The notes below the pieces were generated by a model. That model was not told the origin of the DNA. It saw only the letters and a list, made by a program, of their open reading frames with translations, and did no database searches. Of a DNA stretch of 64,000 bases, positions 26,163 to 36,201 are shown one piece after another. The DNA lies in contig CAAGIS010000108.1 of assembly GCA_900769985.1 (NCBI GenBank), forward strand, positions 1-64,000. Reading direction: 5' to 3'. The translations under genes and the position numbers were made by a program. The DNA comes from Spirochaetia bacterium (lineage in GTDB: Bacteria; Spirochaetota; Spirochaetia; Treponematales; Treponemataceae). The first letter of the stretch is position 1; every line of letters starts with the position of its first letter.

Positions 26163-28367
26163 TAGAATACTGAGTGCATCTTTTCTTGCTTCTAAAAGCA
26201 GATTGTGATCTCGGGATAAATCTGCAATGCCAAGTTTTAAATCACCGCTTTGAATGGTTCCGGTAATTTCGCCGGGACCTCTTAGTTTTAAATCTTCTTC
26301 TGCAATAAAAAATCCGTCTGTACTTTCCCTGAGGATTTTCATGCGCTGGATTCCGTTTTCGGTAATATTTTTGCGGTAAATCAAAAAGCAGTAGCTTTGC
26401 GCAATTCCGCGTCCGATTCGTCCTCTGAGCTGATGAAGCTGGCTTAAACCGAATCTGTCTGCCTGTTCAATTACAATACATGTTGCATTAGGAACGTCGA
26501 CACCGACTTCTACGACTGTTGTTGCAAAAAGCATTTGTATTTTTCCGTAGCGGAAGTCATCGAGAATTCTTGTCTGCTGTTCTTCTGGAATTTTTGAATG
26601 AATCAATGCGCATTTATATTTTGAAAAATAAGTTGACGATAATTCGTTAAAAGCTTTTTCTGCTGATTTTATGCTTTCTGATTCTGAACTTGAAAAAAGG
26701 CCTGCGTTAAGTTCAGCGTTTGTATCAGAACTTGTTTCCTGACTTTCGATTGCAGGATAAACTAAATAAGCTTGATGGCCTTTGTCTAATTCCTGACGTA
26801 CGGCATTGTACGCATTCTGTTCGTGACCGCTTGATACAAGATACGTAATGATTTTTTTTCTTCCCTGAGGCAGAGTCTTTATTGTCGAAATGTCAAGGTC
26901 GCCGAAAGCTGTAAGTGCGAGTGTCTGCGGAATCGGAGTTGCGCTCATCATAAGAAGGTGAGGACTTGCATAGAGAGAATTTAAAAGCTGCCTGCCTTTT
27001 TCGATAATTGCCTGTCGCTGCAAAACTCCAAAGCGGTGCTGCTCGTCAATTACTGCAAGCTGCAAATCTTTGTAAATTACGTCATTTGAAAACAGTGCAT
27101 GAGTTCCGATTAAAATGTCGATGCCACCTGTTTTAAGTTCCTTTAAAAGCGTTTTTCGCCCGGCAGTTTTTACGTTGCCTGTCAAAAATGCAGTACGCAC
27201 ACCGAATTTTTCTACGTAGCGGTTTATGTTTTCTGCGTGCTGGCGTGCAAGGATTTCTGTCGGCGCCATAAATGCAACTTGTCCTCCCCAGTCAATTACC
27301 CTTAAGGCTGCGAAAAGTGCGACAAGAGTTTTTCCTGAGCCGACATCTCCTTGAACGAGACGCTGCATTGTAAACGGTTTTAAATCTTGTTCTGCTGTTG
27401 TGCCGGCTGAATTATTGTTTTCAAGTTTGTGAAGGATTGAATTGCGTTCTTTGTAACCTCTGTCAATTTCCCTGTTCATCTGGTTTATTACGTCAAGCTG
27501 GTCTTTTGTAAGCGAGAAGGAAAGTGAGTCAAGAAGCTGTGACTGTCTTGGAGAGTAATCTGTTTTTTCATTTTGTGTTTGCTTTTGCTGAGCATTCTCT
27601 TTTAAATCAGAAAAATCTGATTCAGGAAAAGTTCCTTTGTGGAGGAAGGCGCGTTTTAGCATTGCAGTCTGGAATAAAAAAAGTTCTTCGTAAATAAGCG
27701 TGTTTTTTGCTTCGATTACATCGTTCATAGTCTGTGGCTGATGAATTTTTTTAACGGCTTCTTTTTTTGAAAGAAGTTTCCTGCTTTTTATTATTTGTTC
27801 TGGGAGCTCGTTATCAAGTCCGATGGCGTATTGTCTTATTGCCTGCTCCATTAACTTTACAATTGTTTTGCGCGTAATTCCTTGTGTGAGTTTATAAACA
27901 GGAAGAATCCCGGTGTCCGGCATTGCGGTATTTTTGAATTCTTCAAGTTCACCGTCTTTTTTTATAAGGATTGTTTCAAAACTTGAACTTTGCAGTTCGT
28001 TGTATTTTACTTCAAAAATTCCTGTTACGCAGATTATTGAATTTACAGGAAGTGTTTGCTCAAGAAAATTTCTGTTGAAAGCGATTAGAGAAGCTTTGCC
28101 AGTTTCGTCTTGAATTATGATTTTTAGCGTTTTCATTTTTCCGTAGCCGAAAAATTCGTGGGCGCAGACTTTTGCAATCGTATGGATTTTTTTTGAAACT
28201 GCAAATTGATTCAAAGGAATTCGTTTTGTTCTGTCTTCGTAATCGCGCGGATAAAACTGGAGCAAATCTCCGATTGTAAAGATGTTTAAATTTGTAAGAT
28301 GTTTGATTGTTGCAGGTCCTGCTCCCTGTAAACTGGAAACAGGATTTTTTATATCGGCAATTTTCAT
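26136..28367 (-). CDS. recG: ATP-dependent DNA helicase RecG
   Basis: The 743-residue protein has the N-terminal wedge/OB domain (VSSLQGAGPATIKHL and YPRDYEDRTKR, both RecG signatures) and a superfamily 2 helicase core. Core motifs include Walker A QGDVGSGKT, the DEQH box DEQHRFGVLQR, MSATPIPQTLAL and the late QLRGRIGRG. It regresses stalled replication forks and processes recombination intermediates. It is the last gene of a probable dnaE-yggT-recG operon, 22 nt after yggT. The length is somewhat greater than in E. coli (693), because of two loops in the core of which one (about residues 250-285) is polar and low-complexity. Confidence 0.96.
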   Translation of the reverse strand: MKIADIKNPVSSLQGAGPATIKHLTNLNIFTIGDLLQFYPRDYEDRTKRIPLNQFAVSKKIHTIAKVCAHEFFGYGKMKTLKIIIQDETGKASLIAFNRNFLEQTLPVNSIICVTGIFEVKYNELQSSSFETILIKKDGELEEFKNTAMPDTGILPVYKLTQGITRKTIVKLMEQAIRQYAIGLDNELPEQIIKSRKLLSKKEAVKKIHQPQTMNDVIEAKNTLIYEELFLFQTAMLKRAFLHKGTFPESDFSDLKENAQQKQTQNEKTDYSPRQSQLLDSLSFSLTKDQLDVINQMNREIDRGYKERNSILHKLENNNSAGTTAEQDLKPFTMQRLVQGDVGSGKTLVALFAALRVIDWGGQVAFMAPTEILARQHAENINRYVEKFGVRTAFLTGNVKTAGRKTLLKELKTGGIDILIGTHALFSNDVIYKDLQLAVIDEQHRFGVLQRQAIIEKGRQLLNSLYASPHLLMMSATPIPQTLALTAFGDLDISTIKTLPQGRKKIITYLVSSGHEQNAYNAVRQELDKGHQAYLVYPAIESQETSSDTNAELNAGLFSSSESESIKSAEKAFNELSSTYFSKYKCALIHSKIPEEQQTRILDDFRYGKIQMLFATTVVEVGVDVPNATCIVIEQADRFGLSQLHQLRGRIGRGIAQSYCFLIYRKNITENGIQRMKILRESTDGFFIAEEDLKLRGPGEITGTIQSGDLKLGIADLSRDHNLLLEARKDALSILRLTLKNPQ

Positions 28368-28389
28368 AAACTTGTCTTTGAATTTTTAA

Positions 28390-28989
28390 TTAAAACGGAA
28401 TCATTTTGAAAAGTCGTGTAAGCTGAAAAATAAAAAGAGAGCCTGCAAATTTTACGACAAACAGACTGATTATTGAAATAAGTAGCGCAGTTTTATACGG
28501 AACCATTCTTCCTTTTGAAAATGGTGCAACGATTTTGTATATGACTGGATTAAGAGCGTAGTCAAACTGTCTCCAGAATTGCGAACCGTTGTAAGAGTTG
28601 TTCTGAAAAAGAAGAACGACAAACCTTATTATGAGTACGATGAGCAGAAAACCGATAATTGACGAAATAACGTTCCATGCCATCTGTATTATTAACGCAA
28701 GAATAAAGCCGAGCGTAATTGTTCCTGCTTGTGCAAGTGATGAAGAAATTGTTGAAAGCAAGGCAAGAAGTCCAAGCGAAATGACAGGAGAAAAATCAAT
28801 AGCTCCGAATCTGAAAATTCCGAGTCGTGAAAAAATATTAAGATAAGGGTCGCATATTCTTGACAGAAAATTTGTAAAGCCGTTTGAGATTCCTGGAATC
28901 CATGTCAAGATAATTCTTATAGAACATAAAAGCGAATAAATCGTCAAAAGCGAGGCGATGATTTTAAAAATAAAATTAACGTACTGCAT
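28390..28989 (-). CDS. YggT-family membrane protein
   Basis: This is a 199-residue protein with two tandem YggT-like halves, each with a hydrophobic pair around a LTWIPG..N...R(I/L)CDPYLNIF block (first half near residues 25-60). It has about five membrane spans. The family is implicated in osmotolerance and cell-envelope organisation, but its biochemical role is unknown. It lies 16 nt downstream of dnaE with a GGAG ribosome site and is probably translated from the dnaE transcript. Confidence 0.8.
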   Translation of the reverse strand: MQYVNFIFKIIASLLTIYSLLCSIRIILTWIPGISNGFTNFLSRICDPYLNIFSRLGIFRFGAIDFSPVISLGLLALLSTISSSLAQAGTITLGFILALIIQMAWNVISSIIGFLLIVLIIRFVVLLFQNNSYNGSQFWRQFDYALNPVIYKIVAPFSKGRMVPYKTALLISIISLFVVKFAGSLFIFQLTRLFKMIPF

Positions 28990-29005
28990 TCATAACTCCA
29001 GAAAA

Positions 29006-32000
29006 TTAAACTGTCCAGACTTCTTTTACAAACGGAATGTCAGCTAGCGCATCTAAGAATTCTTTATTGCACGGAGATGTCAGCTGGGAATTTGCTTTAA
29101 TCGTAAATAGTCCTTCTGCTGTTTCTATATGAAAATATACTAAACAATTACCTGAAGTGCCAAATAAAAAATTCTTTAATTCTTGAATTTCAAATTCATC
29201 TTTTAAGTTTTCGTCAAGCTGAATGTGTACTTCGTGTATAGAATTTATTTGAAGTGAACTTATGTCTTCAAGTGAATCAACAAGGACAGAAGGTTCTTCA
29301 TTTGAAGCATCAAGTTTTCCTTTAAATGCGTAAACGGCATCTGTATGAACTTGCTGCCTTATAGCTCCCCATGTTTTTGGAAAGAATGTTAAGTCGATGG
29401 TTCCGTTAAAATCCTGCAGTGTGGCAAAAGCCATTTCATCACCTTTTTTTGTTCTTATTAACTTTAATTCCTGAATCATTCCGATTACAGTATAGGTTTT
29501 GCCTGAATTACGCATTTGCCATGGATTTTGATTTTGAGAGCCTGTCTGTTCTTTCTGGCTTTTTGCAATTCTGGTTTCGCGCTCAATATTTTCGGAAGTC
29601 AAGGTAGCAGACTGTTCGATTATTTTTCTATAATCATCGAGAGGATGACCTGAAACGTAAATTCCGATACATTCTTTTTCAAGATTCAGTTTTTCCATTG
29701 TAGGCAGGTCTTCGACTTCTTCAAAAGTAAAGTCGACAAATTCTTTTTCGCCTGATTCTTCAAATAAAGAGACCTGACCGCTTTCTGCACCAAGGTGCTT
29801 TTCTGTTGCGTAATCAATGGCATGTTCCATATTCTGAAGGAGAGTAGGGCGGTTTATGCCGAATTTGTCAAATGCTCCTGTTTTTATGAGGACTTCGATT
29901 GCCTTGTTGTTTACGGCGCGTTTTCCGTCAACGACTTTGATTCCTGCGCGTTCAACAAAATTGATGAAAGATTCGTAAGGACCGTTTGCATTGCGCTCGT
30001 CAATTATTACAGTGGCAGCAGCATCTCCCATTCCTTTTATTCCTTTAAGACCAAAGACAATTCTGCCGTCAACAACGTCAAACGTTTTGTCTGAACGGTT
30101 GATGTCAGGCGGGTCAACAGGAATTCCGATTCTGCGCGATTCTGAAATATAAAACGGAAGTCCGTCTGTAGAGTTAATTTCGTTTGTAAGGTTTGCTGCC
30201 ATAAACTCAGCAGGTTTGTGAGCTTTTAGCCAGCCTGTGCGATATGCAAGGACGGAATATGCCGCTGCGTGTGATTTGTTAAATCCGTATCCTGCGAACG
30301 GAATCATAATTTCAAAAATGTCTGCGGCATGCTGTTCCGTAAAGCCCTGTTTTATTGCGCCTTCAATAAATTCCTTTTTTTTGCCCATGAGGACTTCCGG
30401 CTTTTTCTTTCCCATTGCACGACGAAGCATATCTGCACCGCCGAGAGAAAATCCTGCAATGCGCTGGCTTACTTGCATTACCTGTTCCTGATAAACCATA
30501 ACGCCGTAAGTTTCTTTTAAAATATCTTCAAGGCATGGGTCTGGATAGTGAATTGTCTCAGGCTTCCATTTTCCTTCGATGTACTGCGGAATATAGTCCA
30601 TAGGACCTGGTCGGTAAAGTGCGTTCAATGCGACAAGTTCTTCCAGACGGCGAGGTTTTGCCTGACGCAAAATTTTCTGCATTCCCGGCGATTCAAACTG
30701 GAATACTGCAACAGAATCTCCGCGGCAGAAAAGGTCAAATGTTTTTTCGTCAGTTTCTGAAACTTCGGAAGTAAGAAAGTCCGGCTCGTCAGGTTTTTTG
30801 TGTTTGTTTACGATGTCTTCTGCATAGCGGATAAGCGAAAGCGTTTTTAAACCGAGATAGTCGAATTTTACAAGCCCGCATGGTTCGATGATGTCCATTG
30901 TGTATTGAACGGCGACTTTTCCTTCTGCAACAAAAACTGGCGCCCAGTTTGGAAGGGCTGTCAGTCCGATTACCATTCCCGAAGCGTGAAGTCCTGTATT
31001 GCGGTTGACGTTTTCAAGTTTGAATGCAAGTTCAAAAAGCTGCTGGTAGCGCGGGTCATCTTTATATTGAATGAGCTGACCGCCGTCCGGAAATTTTTCT
31101 GAAGGCGGAGAGAATGCGCTTTTTAATGTCGCTTTAGGGCTGTCAGGAATGCATTTTTTGAGCATGTTCACTTCGCTGAGCGGAATATTTAAAACGCGTC
31201 CGATATCTGCAAGAACCTGTTTTGGTTTTAAAGTACCAAACGTTACAATATGTCCTACCTGCGGGTCGCCGTATAAATCACGTGTATGCTGGATTATTTC
31301 CTGCCTGTAGTCGAAATCCATATCAACGTCAAAATCGGGCATTGAAACACGTTCAGGATTTAAAAACCGTTCAAAGATAAGACCGTATTTAAAAGGGTCA
31401 ATGTCTGTAATTGTCATTGCGTAAGCTACAAGAGAACCGGCCCCAGAACCTCGACCAGGTCCGATTGGAATGTAATGCTTTGGTTTGTTGTTCACATTGT
31501 CCCAAGTAGATTTTGCCCAGTTGATGAATTCCCATACGATAAGGAAGTAGCCTGAAAATCCCATTTGAAAAATAATTCCAAGTTCATATTCAGCACGCTT
31601 TCGGATTTCGGGCGTAATTTCTTTGTAACGTTTTTTTAAGCCCTCTTCTACAATATAGCGGACATAATCGTCCTGGTCAGATTTGTAATCATCGCCGTGC
31701 GTACAAAACTCATCCGGTAATTTGAACCGTGGAAGACAGTCTTTAAGTTCCTGCGTTTTGTATTGAGGAATCGTAAGGTTGCACATGTTTGCAATTTTGA
31801 TTGTATTGTCAATTGCTTCGGGACAGTCTGGAAAGAGCTGGCGCATTTCGTTTTCTGTTTTAAAATACCAGTTGCAGTTGCCAGAGCCGCCCATTGTCTG
31901 ATGAGGTTCGTTGTATAGTTTTTTAAAGCCTATGCACCGCAATATGTCCTGCGCTACGGCATCTTCTTTTTCTACATAGTGAACGTCGTTTGTTGCGACA

Positions 32001-32680
32001 AGCGGAATGTCAAGTTCCCTTGCAAGTGCAATAAGTTTTTTATTTACTATTTTCTGTTCTTCAAGACCGTGGTCTTGAATTTCGATATAATAATGGTCTT
32101 TGCCAAAAAGATTTTTGTATTTGAGCGCAAGTTCTTTTGCTTCATCATCGCGGCCGGCAAGCAGAAGCTGCGGAAGTTCTCCTGCGATACAGGCTGAACA
32201 GCAGATAAGCCCTTCGTGGTATTTTTCCAAAAGTTCAAAGTCAATCCTTGGTTTTCCGTAGTAAAGTCCTTCTGTGTAACCGATTGAAGAAAGCCAACTC
32301 ATATTTTTGTAGCCTGTTTCGTTTTCGCATAAAAGAATCAGGTGAAAATAATGAGCATGACGTTCTCCGTCTTCGCCTTTACGAGAATAAGGAACATCGT
32401 TTTTTTCAAGATGGCTGCCGTAAGCTACGTAAAATTCTTCACCGACAATCGGATTGATTCCGTTTGCATGACAGATATGTTCAAAATTTAAAACACCAAA
32501 CATATTGCCGTGGTCTGTAAGTGCAAGTGCTGGCATGTTCAGGCTTTTTGCTTTTGCAATCAGATTGTCAAGTTTGGCGCAACTGTCTAATAGAGAGTAA
32601 TCTGAATGAACGTGAAGGTGAACAAAATTAGAAACCGGTGTCCCCTCAGGCGCCGGATCAAAAATGTGAATATCAGCCAT
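29006..32680 (-). CDS. dnaE: DNA polymerase III subunit alpha
   Basis: The 1224-residue protein has an N-terminal PHP domain (FVHLHVHSDYSLLDSC, ALTDHGNMFG), the C-family palm with catalytic acids in MPDFDVDMDFD and the upstream GPGRGSGAGSLVAYAM, a helix-hairpin-helix region and an OB-fold domain at the C-terminus. It is the replicative polymerase and acts with the beta clamp in the cytoplasm. It is the DnaE type, without the exonuclease insertion of PolC. On the minus strand TAAAAT ends 6 nt before the ATG, so this gene too may be leaderless. It leads the dnaE-yggT-recG cluster. Confidence 0.98.
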   Translation of the reverse strand: MADIHIFDPAPEGTPVSNFVHLHVHSDYSLLDSCAKLDNLIAKAKSLNMPALALTDHGNMFGVLNFEHICHANGINPIVGEEFYVAYGSHLEKNDVPYSRKGEDGERHAHYFHLILLCENETGYKNMSWLSSIGYTEGLYYGKPRIDFELLEKYHEGLICCSACIAGELPQLLLAGRDDEAKELALKYKNLFGKDHYYIEIQDHGLEEQKIVNKKLIALARELDIPLVATNDVHYVEKEDAVAQDILRCIGFKKLYNEPHQTMGGSGNCNWYFKTENEMRQLFPDCPEAIDNTIKIANMCNLTIPQYKTQELKDCLPRFKLPDEFCTHGDDYKSDQDDYVRYIVEEGLKKRYKEITPEIRKRAEYELGIIFQMGFSGYFLIVWEFINWAKSTWDNVNNKPKHYIPIGPGRGSGAGSLVAYAMTITDIDPFKYGLIFERFLNPERVSMPDFDVDMDFDYRQEIIQHTRDLYGDPQVGHIVTFGTLKPKQVLADIGRVLNIPLSEVNMLKKCIPDSPKATLKSAFSPPSEKFPDGGQLIQYKDDPRYQQLFELAFKLENVNRNTGLHASGMVIGLTALPNWAPVFVAEGKVAVQYTMDIIEPCGLVKFDYLGLKTLSLIRYAEDIVNKHKKPDEPDFLTSEVSETDEKTFDLFCRGDSVAVFQFESPGMQKILRQAKPRRLEELVALNALYRPGPMDYIPQYIEGKWKPETIHYPDPCLEDILKETYGVMVYQEQVMQVSQRIAGFSLGGADMLRRAMGKKKPEVLMGKKKEFIEGAIKQGFTEQHAADIFEIMIPFAGYGFNKSHAAAYSVLAYRTGWLKAHKPAEFMAANLTNEINSTDGLPFYISESRRIGIPVDPPDINRSDKTFDVVDGRIVFGLKGIKGMGDAAATVIIDERNANGPYESFINFVERAGIKVVDGKRAVNNKAIEVLIKTGAFDKFGINRPTLLQNMEHAIDYATEKHLGAESGQVSLFEESGEKEFVDFTFEEVEDLPTMEKLNLEKECIGIYVSGHPLDDYRKIIEQSATLTSENIERETRIAKSQKEQTGSQNQNPWQMRNSGKTYTVIGMIQELKLIRTKKGDEMAFATLQDFNGTIDLTFFPKTWGAIRQQVHTDAVYAFKGKLDASNEEPSVLVDSLEDISSLQINSIHEVHIQLDENLKDEFEIQELKNFLFGTSGNCLVYFHIETAEGLFTIKANSQLTSPCNKEFLDALADIPFVKEVWTV

Positions 32681-32717
32681 ATCGTTATTTTATCCGAGAA
32701 TATGGGGTTTAGTCCAT

Positions 32718-32832
32718 TGGCGCGAGTGATTTTCTTTTGATTCACTAGCATCGTAACAACTCGCGCTACGAGAATTGCGGGGCAATTCTCTATGGGCGTT
32801 CAGTCTGTTGAAGTGGTGAATTTCAGGTGATT
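32718..32832 (-). repeat. Dispersed hairpin repeat, single unit, reverse orientation
   Basis: In reverse complement the unit is GCCCATAGAG, hairpin GAGAATTGC/GCAATTCTC (32770-32778 with 32782-32790, loop GGG), then CGTAGCGCGAGTTGTTACGA and a GATGCTAGTGAA block. It lies between the divergent dnaE and glycosyltransferase genes. Confidence 0.85.
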
Positions 32833-32863
32833 GGCTGGGATTTATACAGGTTGTGATGCGAGT

Positions 32864-32892
32864 TTGACATATTTATATAAAATTGTTATTCT
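32864..32892 (+). promoter_or_regulatory. Promoter 9 nt from ATG (glycosyltransferase gene)
   Basis: TTGACA (32864-32869), 17 nt, TATTCT (32887-32892), then 9 nt to the ATG at 32902. The -35 is perfect. No Shine-Dalgarno is present. Confidence 0.6.
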
Positions 32893-32901
32893 GTTTTTAT
32901 T

Positions 32902-34263
32902 ATGTTGTTGAGTTATGGAACTGCGGAATGCATTTTTAAGGTTTTTTTGTATTGTTCGCTTTTGGCTTTTATAGTCTATATTCCCAGATTAATTTATTAT
33001 ATTGAAGGTTTTAAAAAGCCTGTTAAATTAAATAATCCTAGCAAGAACAGACTTGCAGTTTTAATTCCTGCCAGAAATGAAAAAGGCGTTGTGCATTTAC
33101 TTGATAGCCTTGCATCGCAAAGTTATGATGCGGCTTTTTTTGATAATTATGTAGTTGTTGCAGATAAAAATGATCCGGCAATTGAGTTGTGCAAAAAATA
33201 CAAAAACACTTCCTGTACTGTTGTAGAAAATCAGACTTGCAAAGGAGATGCGCTTGACGGCGTGCTTCAGGTAATTTTAAAAGGTGAAAAAAAATATGCA
33301 GGATATATTATTGTTGATGCAGATAATATAGTAGATAAAGATTTTCTGCTTGAAATGAACAATTCTCTTGTTTCTGGCAGGGATATTATTCTTGGCAAAA
33401 GATGCGTAAAAAATTATCTTTTTGACAGGTCTTGCAGGAACTGGGTCGTAAATTGCAACGGTTTGATTTATTCATTTCTTGATAAACTCGGAAACTGTTT
33501 CAGGTCAAAATATTCAATGCATGCTTCTATCTGCGGAACTGGAATAATGATTACAGACAGAATTATAGAAGAACTCGGCGGCTGGCCATTCCGTTCTGTG
33601 ACAGAAGATTTTGAACTTGCAATTTCTTCTCTTGTAGAAGACAGGACTATTTTTTATTACGAGTCTGCAGTTACTTATACAGAAGAAAGCCTTTCTCATA
33701 AAAGTGCAAATGAACGCCGTCGCCGTTGGCTTTTAGGTTATGCGCAGGTGTCGACAAAATACAGAAAGCGTGTTTTGCAGAAATATCATCAAGACAAAGA
33801 TAAATGGAATGATGAAAATTTAACTAAAGAAGAACGTTTTAGACTGCGCGGAAATATCTGGGGTTGCTTTGACTTTTTATATTCGTTTTTCCCGCTTGCA
33901 ATCTTCTTTGCTCCTGCTGCAATCTGCTGCCTAATATTTTTAATATCTGCAGGAATTTCCTGGTTCAATGTAAAAACTTTGGATGTGAATGTATTTTCCC
34001 TTTTTAATAAAGCGGGAATAATTTTACTTTCGATTTACGGAGTTTTATTTTTATATACGGCATTTGGTTTACTGGCTGATAGAAAGTCAATAAAAATTTC
34101 ACTTGCAGAAAAATTAATCGTTTTGTTTGTAAATCCGTTTTTTATTGCTGAATATGTCGTATTTTTTTTGGAAGCGTTTTATAAAATTGCTCGTGGCAGA
34201 CAGAACTCTGAATGGGTATGCATAGAACGCATTGACGATGAAAAAGCAAAAATTCATTCGTAA
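32902..34263 (+). CDS. Family 2 glycosyltransferase, membrane-bound
   Basis: The 453-residue protein has one N-terminal span (about residues 10-30), a GT-A domain and three to four C-terminal spans. The nucleotide-sugar motifs are NRLAVLIPARNEKGVV and the DxD-type YIIVDADNIVD. The processive-type TEDFELA and RRRRWLLGYAQ correspond to the ED and QxxRW boxes of BcsA/HasA-like enzymes. It may build a polysaccharide or a glycolipid at the cytoplasmic face of the membrane. The acyltransferase gene follows 11 nt downstream, suggesting that the two act together in envelope glycolipid synthesis. Confidence 0.87.
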   Translation: MLLSYGTAECIFKVFLYCSLLAFIVYIPRLIYYIEGFKKPVKLNNPSKNRLAVLIPARNEKGVVHLLDSLASQSYDAAFFDNYVVVADKNDPAIELCKKYKNTSCTVVENQTCKGDALDGVLQVILKGEKKYAGYIIVDADNIVDKDFLLEMNNSLVSGRDIILGKRCVKNYLFDRSCRNWVVNCNGLIYSFLDKLGNCFRSKYSMHASICGTGIMITDRIIEELGGWPFRSVTEDFELAISSLVEDRTIFYYESAVTYTEESLSHKSANERRRRWLLGYAQVSTKYRKRVLQKYHQDKDKWNDENLTKEERFRLRGNIWGCFDFLYSFFPLAIFFAPAAICCLIFLISAGISWFNVKTLDVNVFSLFNKAGIILLSIYGVLFLYTAFGLLADRKSIKISLAEKLIVLFVNPFFIAEYVVFFLEAFYKIARGRQNSEWVCIERIDDEKAKIHS

Positions 34264-34274
34264 AAAAATTTGAT

Positions 34275-35087
34275 ATGAAAGATATAGCCGCAGCAACAAA
34301 ATATACAAAAAGACTTGTACGCGATAACATTAAGTCTGCAGAAAAAGAAAACCGCTTTAATGATGACGTGCAGCCTGTAGACTGGGAAGGCATGCAGAAG
34401 GTCACGGAGGATTTTGTTTTTGTTTCAAAAAATCCGTTTAAAATATTGTGGTCTTATGTTGCGCGTTTTATTGCGATGGCAGTTGCAAAGCTTTTGTGCT
34501 TTTTTGGAATGGGCAGTGCAAGAATTGTCGGAACAGAAAATCTTAAAGGGTTAAAAGGCGCTGTCATTGTCTGCAATCATGTTCATATTTTTGACAGCTT
34601 TTTTGTGCGCGCCGCTACTTTTGGGCACAGGCTTTATATTACAGTTGCAGAATTTAACAATATGAAAGGTTTTCTCGGAGCACTTTTGCGCGGGGCAGGT
34701 TGCCTTCCGTTTTCTGACTGCTTTTCTGCGATGAAAAGGCTTTCAAAGACAGTAGGGGCGCTGCTTGAAAAAGGAAACTTTGTATTGTTCTATCCTGAAA
34801 AAGCGATGTGGCCACGCTACGAAAAACCCCGTCCTTACAGCGAGGGTGCGTTCCATGCAGCAGCACAGAATAAAGTTCCTGTCGTTCCGACTTTTATACT
34901 TTTTAAAGAACCGTCCTCATTTCGCAAAAAGTTCAGCGATAAAAAAGTTGCAGAATTCCACGTGCTCAAGCCGATTTATCCGAGAGAAGATTTGGGCAAT
35001 AAAGCAAATACTGAATATCTTTTAAACGCTGCTTATAACGCAGTCTGCAATTTTTATAAAGAAAACTCTGATTCAAAAGCTGATTAA
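34275..35087 (+). CDS. PlsC-like 1-acylglycerol-3-phosphate acyltransferase
   Basis: This is a 270-residue LPLAT-family protein. The catalytic H(X)4D motif is in VCNHVHIFDSFF and the later block LFYPEKAMWPRYEKPRPYSEGAFHAA gives the E-G signature that positions the glycerol phosphate. A hydrophobic stretch at about residues 50-75 anchors it to the membrane. It would acylate lysophosphatidate or a related lipid. Its gene follows the glycosyltransferase in a two-gene operon, so a glycolipid acceptor is also possible. It is not the neighbour of other phospholipid genes. Confidence 0.87.
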   Translation: MKDIAAATKYTKRLVRDNIKSAEKENRFNDDVQPVDWEGMQKVTEDFVFVSKNPFKILWSYVARFIAMAVAKLLCFFGMGSARIVGTENLKGLKGAVIVCNHVHIFDSFFVRAATFGHRLYITVAEFNNMKGFLGALLRGAGCLPFSDCFSAMKRLSKTVGALLEKGNFVLFYPEKAMWPRYEKPRPYSEGAFHAAAQNKVPVVPTFILFKEPSSFRKKFSDKKVAEFHVLKPIYPREDLGNKANTEYLLNAAYNAVCNFYKENSDSKAD

Positions 35088-35206
35088 AAGTTCTGTAAAT
35101 TTTTTGCTCGCGGTTTTACTGATTTGTATTTCTCGGCTTGATTTTTTTTATATCCAAATATAATATTACGCTTATATTATAATTGAATATCTATAAGGAG
35201 TTTTCG

Positions 35207-36128
35207 ATGAAAAGATTACACAAAATTTTAATGGGGGGGGGCGGTTGCACTTGCGCTTGCAGTTGCCTTTGCCGGATGTAAAAACGCAAATGACACAGTA
35301 GGTGAAGCAGAAATGATTAGTTATACAGATAAGGCTAATGCAAATACTGGCGCTGAAGTTACTGCATCTATAGATTACCCTAATATGACAGGTGATTATG
35401 TAAGGGGAATGAGGCTTTTTAATAATCAAAAAAAAGGAATTTCTGCAAATGTTGTAATGACAGGATTAGATTCTAATAATGCAAATCCTGGTCTTATGGG
35501 TATTGTTTTTGATATGGAACAAGATAAAACGACTAAAGCCTACGATTTTATCATGGTTGGATATAAAAATAAATCTGGTAAAGCTTGTGCAACTGTTACA
35601 TATTATAGAAATATCTCTGAGTCAAATTTTTCAGCAAACAATTTTGGTGCAACTATGAAGAACAATCAAAGTGATTTTAAAACTGCTGCAGAGAATGGTG
35701 AATCTGTTTCGTTTGATTTCCTTGATTGGACAGACCTTGAGTGTACCATTGCTGATAAAAAACTTTCTTTGGGAATAGTAATTACTCCTTTTAGTGGTAC
35801 TACAGATGCTTACAAGATTAATTTTTACACTGGAAAAACTTGTGCAGAATTAAAAACTTTAGCAAATGGTACACAAGATGTAAGAGATAATGCTGCTTTG
35901 ACTGTGGTGACAATTACTAATGAAGATATATCAAAGACCAATAAAAAAACTCCTGAAGGAAAAATGGGATTCTATGCAAACGTTTATGCAGGTCAGACTT
36001 TAAAAGGAGAATGGCAGGTTGCAGACATTACTCATAATCCTAACGGTATTTTCTGGTGTGATGAAGAAAATGTTTCAAGAACTGCTGTTACAAACTCAAA
36101 TCCTATGGGAATTGAACTTGTAAAATAA
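35207..36128 (+). pseudogene. Lipoprotein gene with out-of-frame G9 tract, candidate phase-variable
   Basis: A strong AAGGAG site precedes the ATG at 35207. Translation gives MKRLHKILMGG, then enters a run of nine G (35233-35241) and, in the frame shown, ends soon after at a TAA near 35279. Removing one G restores an uninterrupted protein of about 306 residues that begins MKRLHKILMGGAVALALAV, i.e. a lipoprotein signal ending FAGC. It then continues into the long frame that runs to 36128. The rest is beta-rich, unassigned, with no known domain. The tract therefore decides whether the protein is made: G8 on, G9 off. Sequencing error in the homopolymer is an alternative. Confidence 0.75.
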
Positions 36129-36164
36129 AACTGTAAAATAAGTTTTTGTTTAAAACATTACGGT

Positions 36165-36199
36165 AAAAATGCAGGATGCAGATTGTGTCCTGCATTTTT
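36165..36199. terminator. Bidirectional intrinsic terminator
   Basis: AAAAATGCAGGA (36165-36176) pairs with TCCTGCATTTTT (36188-36199), with A and T runs at the ends so that it works on both strands. It separates the lipoprotein gene from the convergent omptin-like gene. Confidence 0.85.
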
Positions 36200-36201
36200 T
36201 T

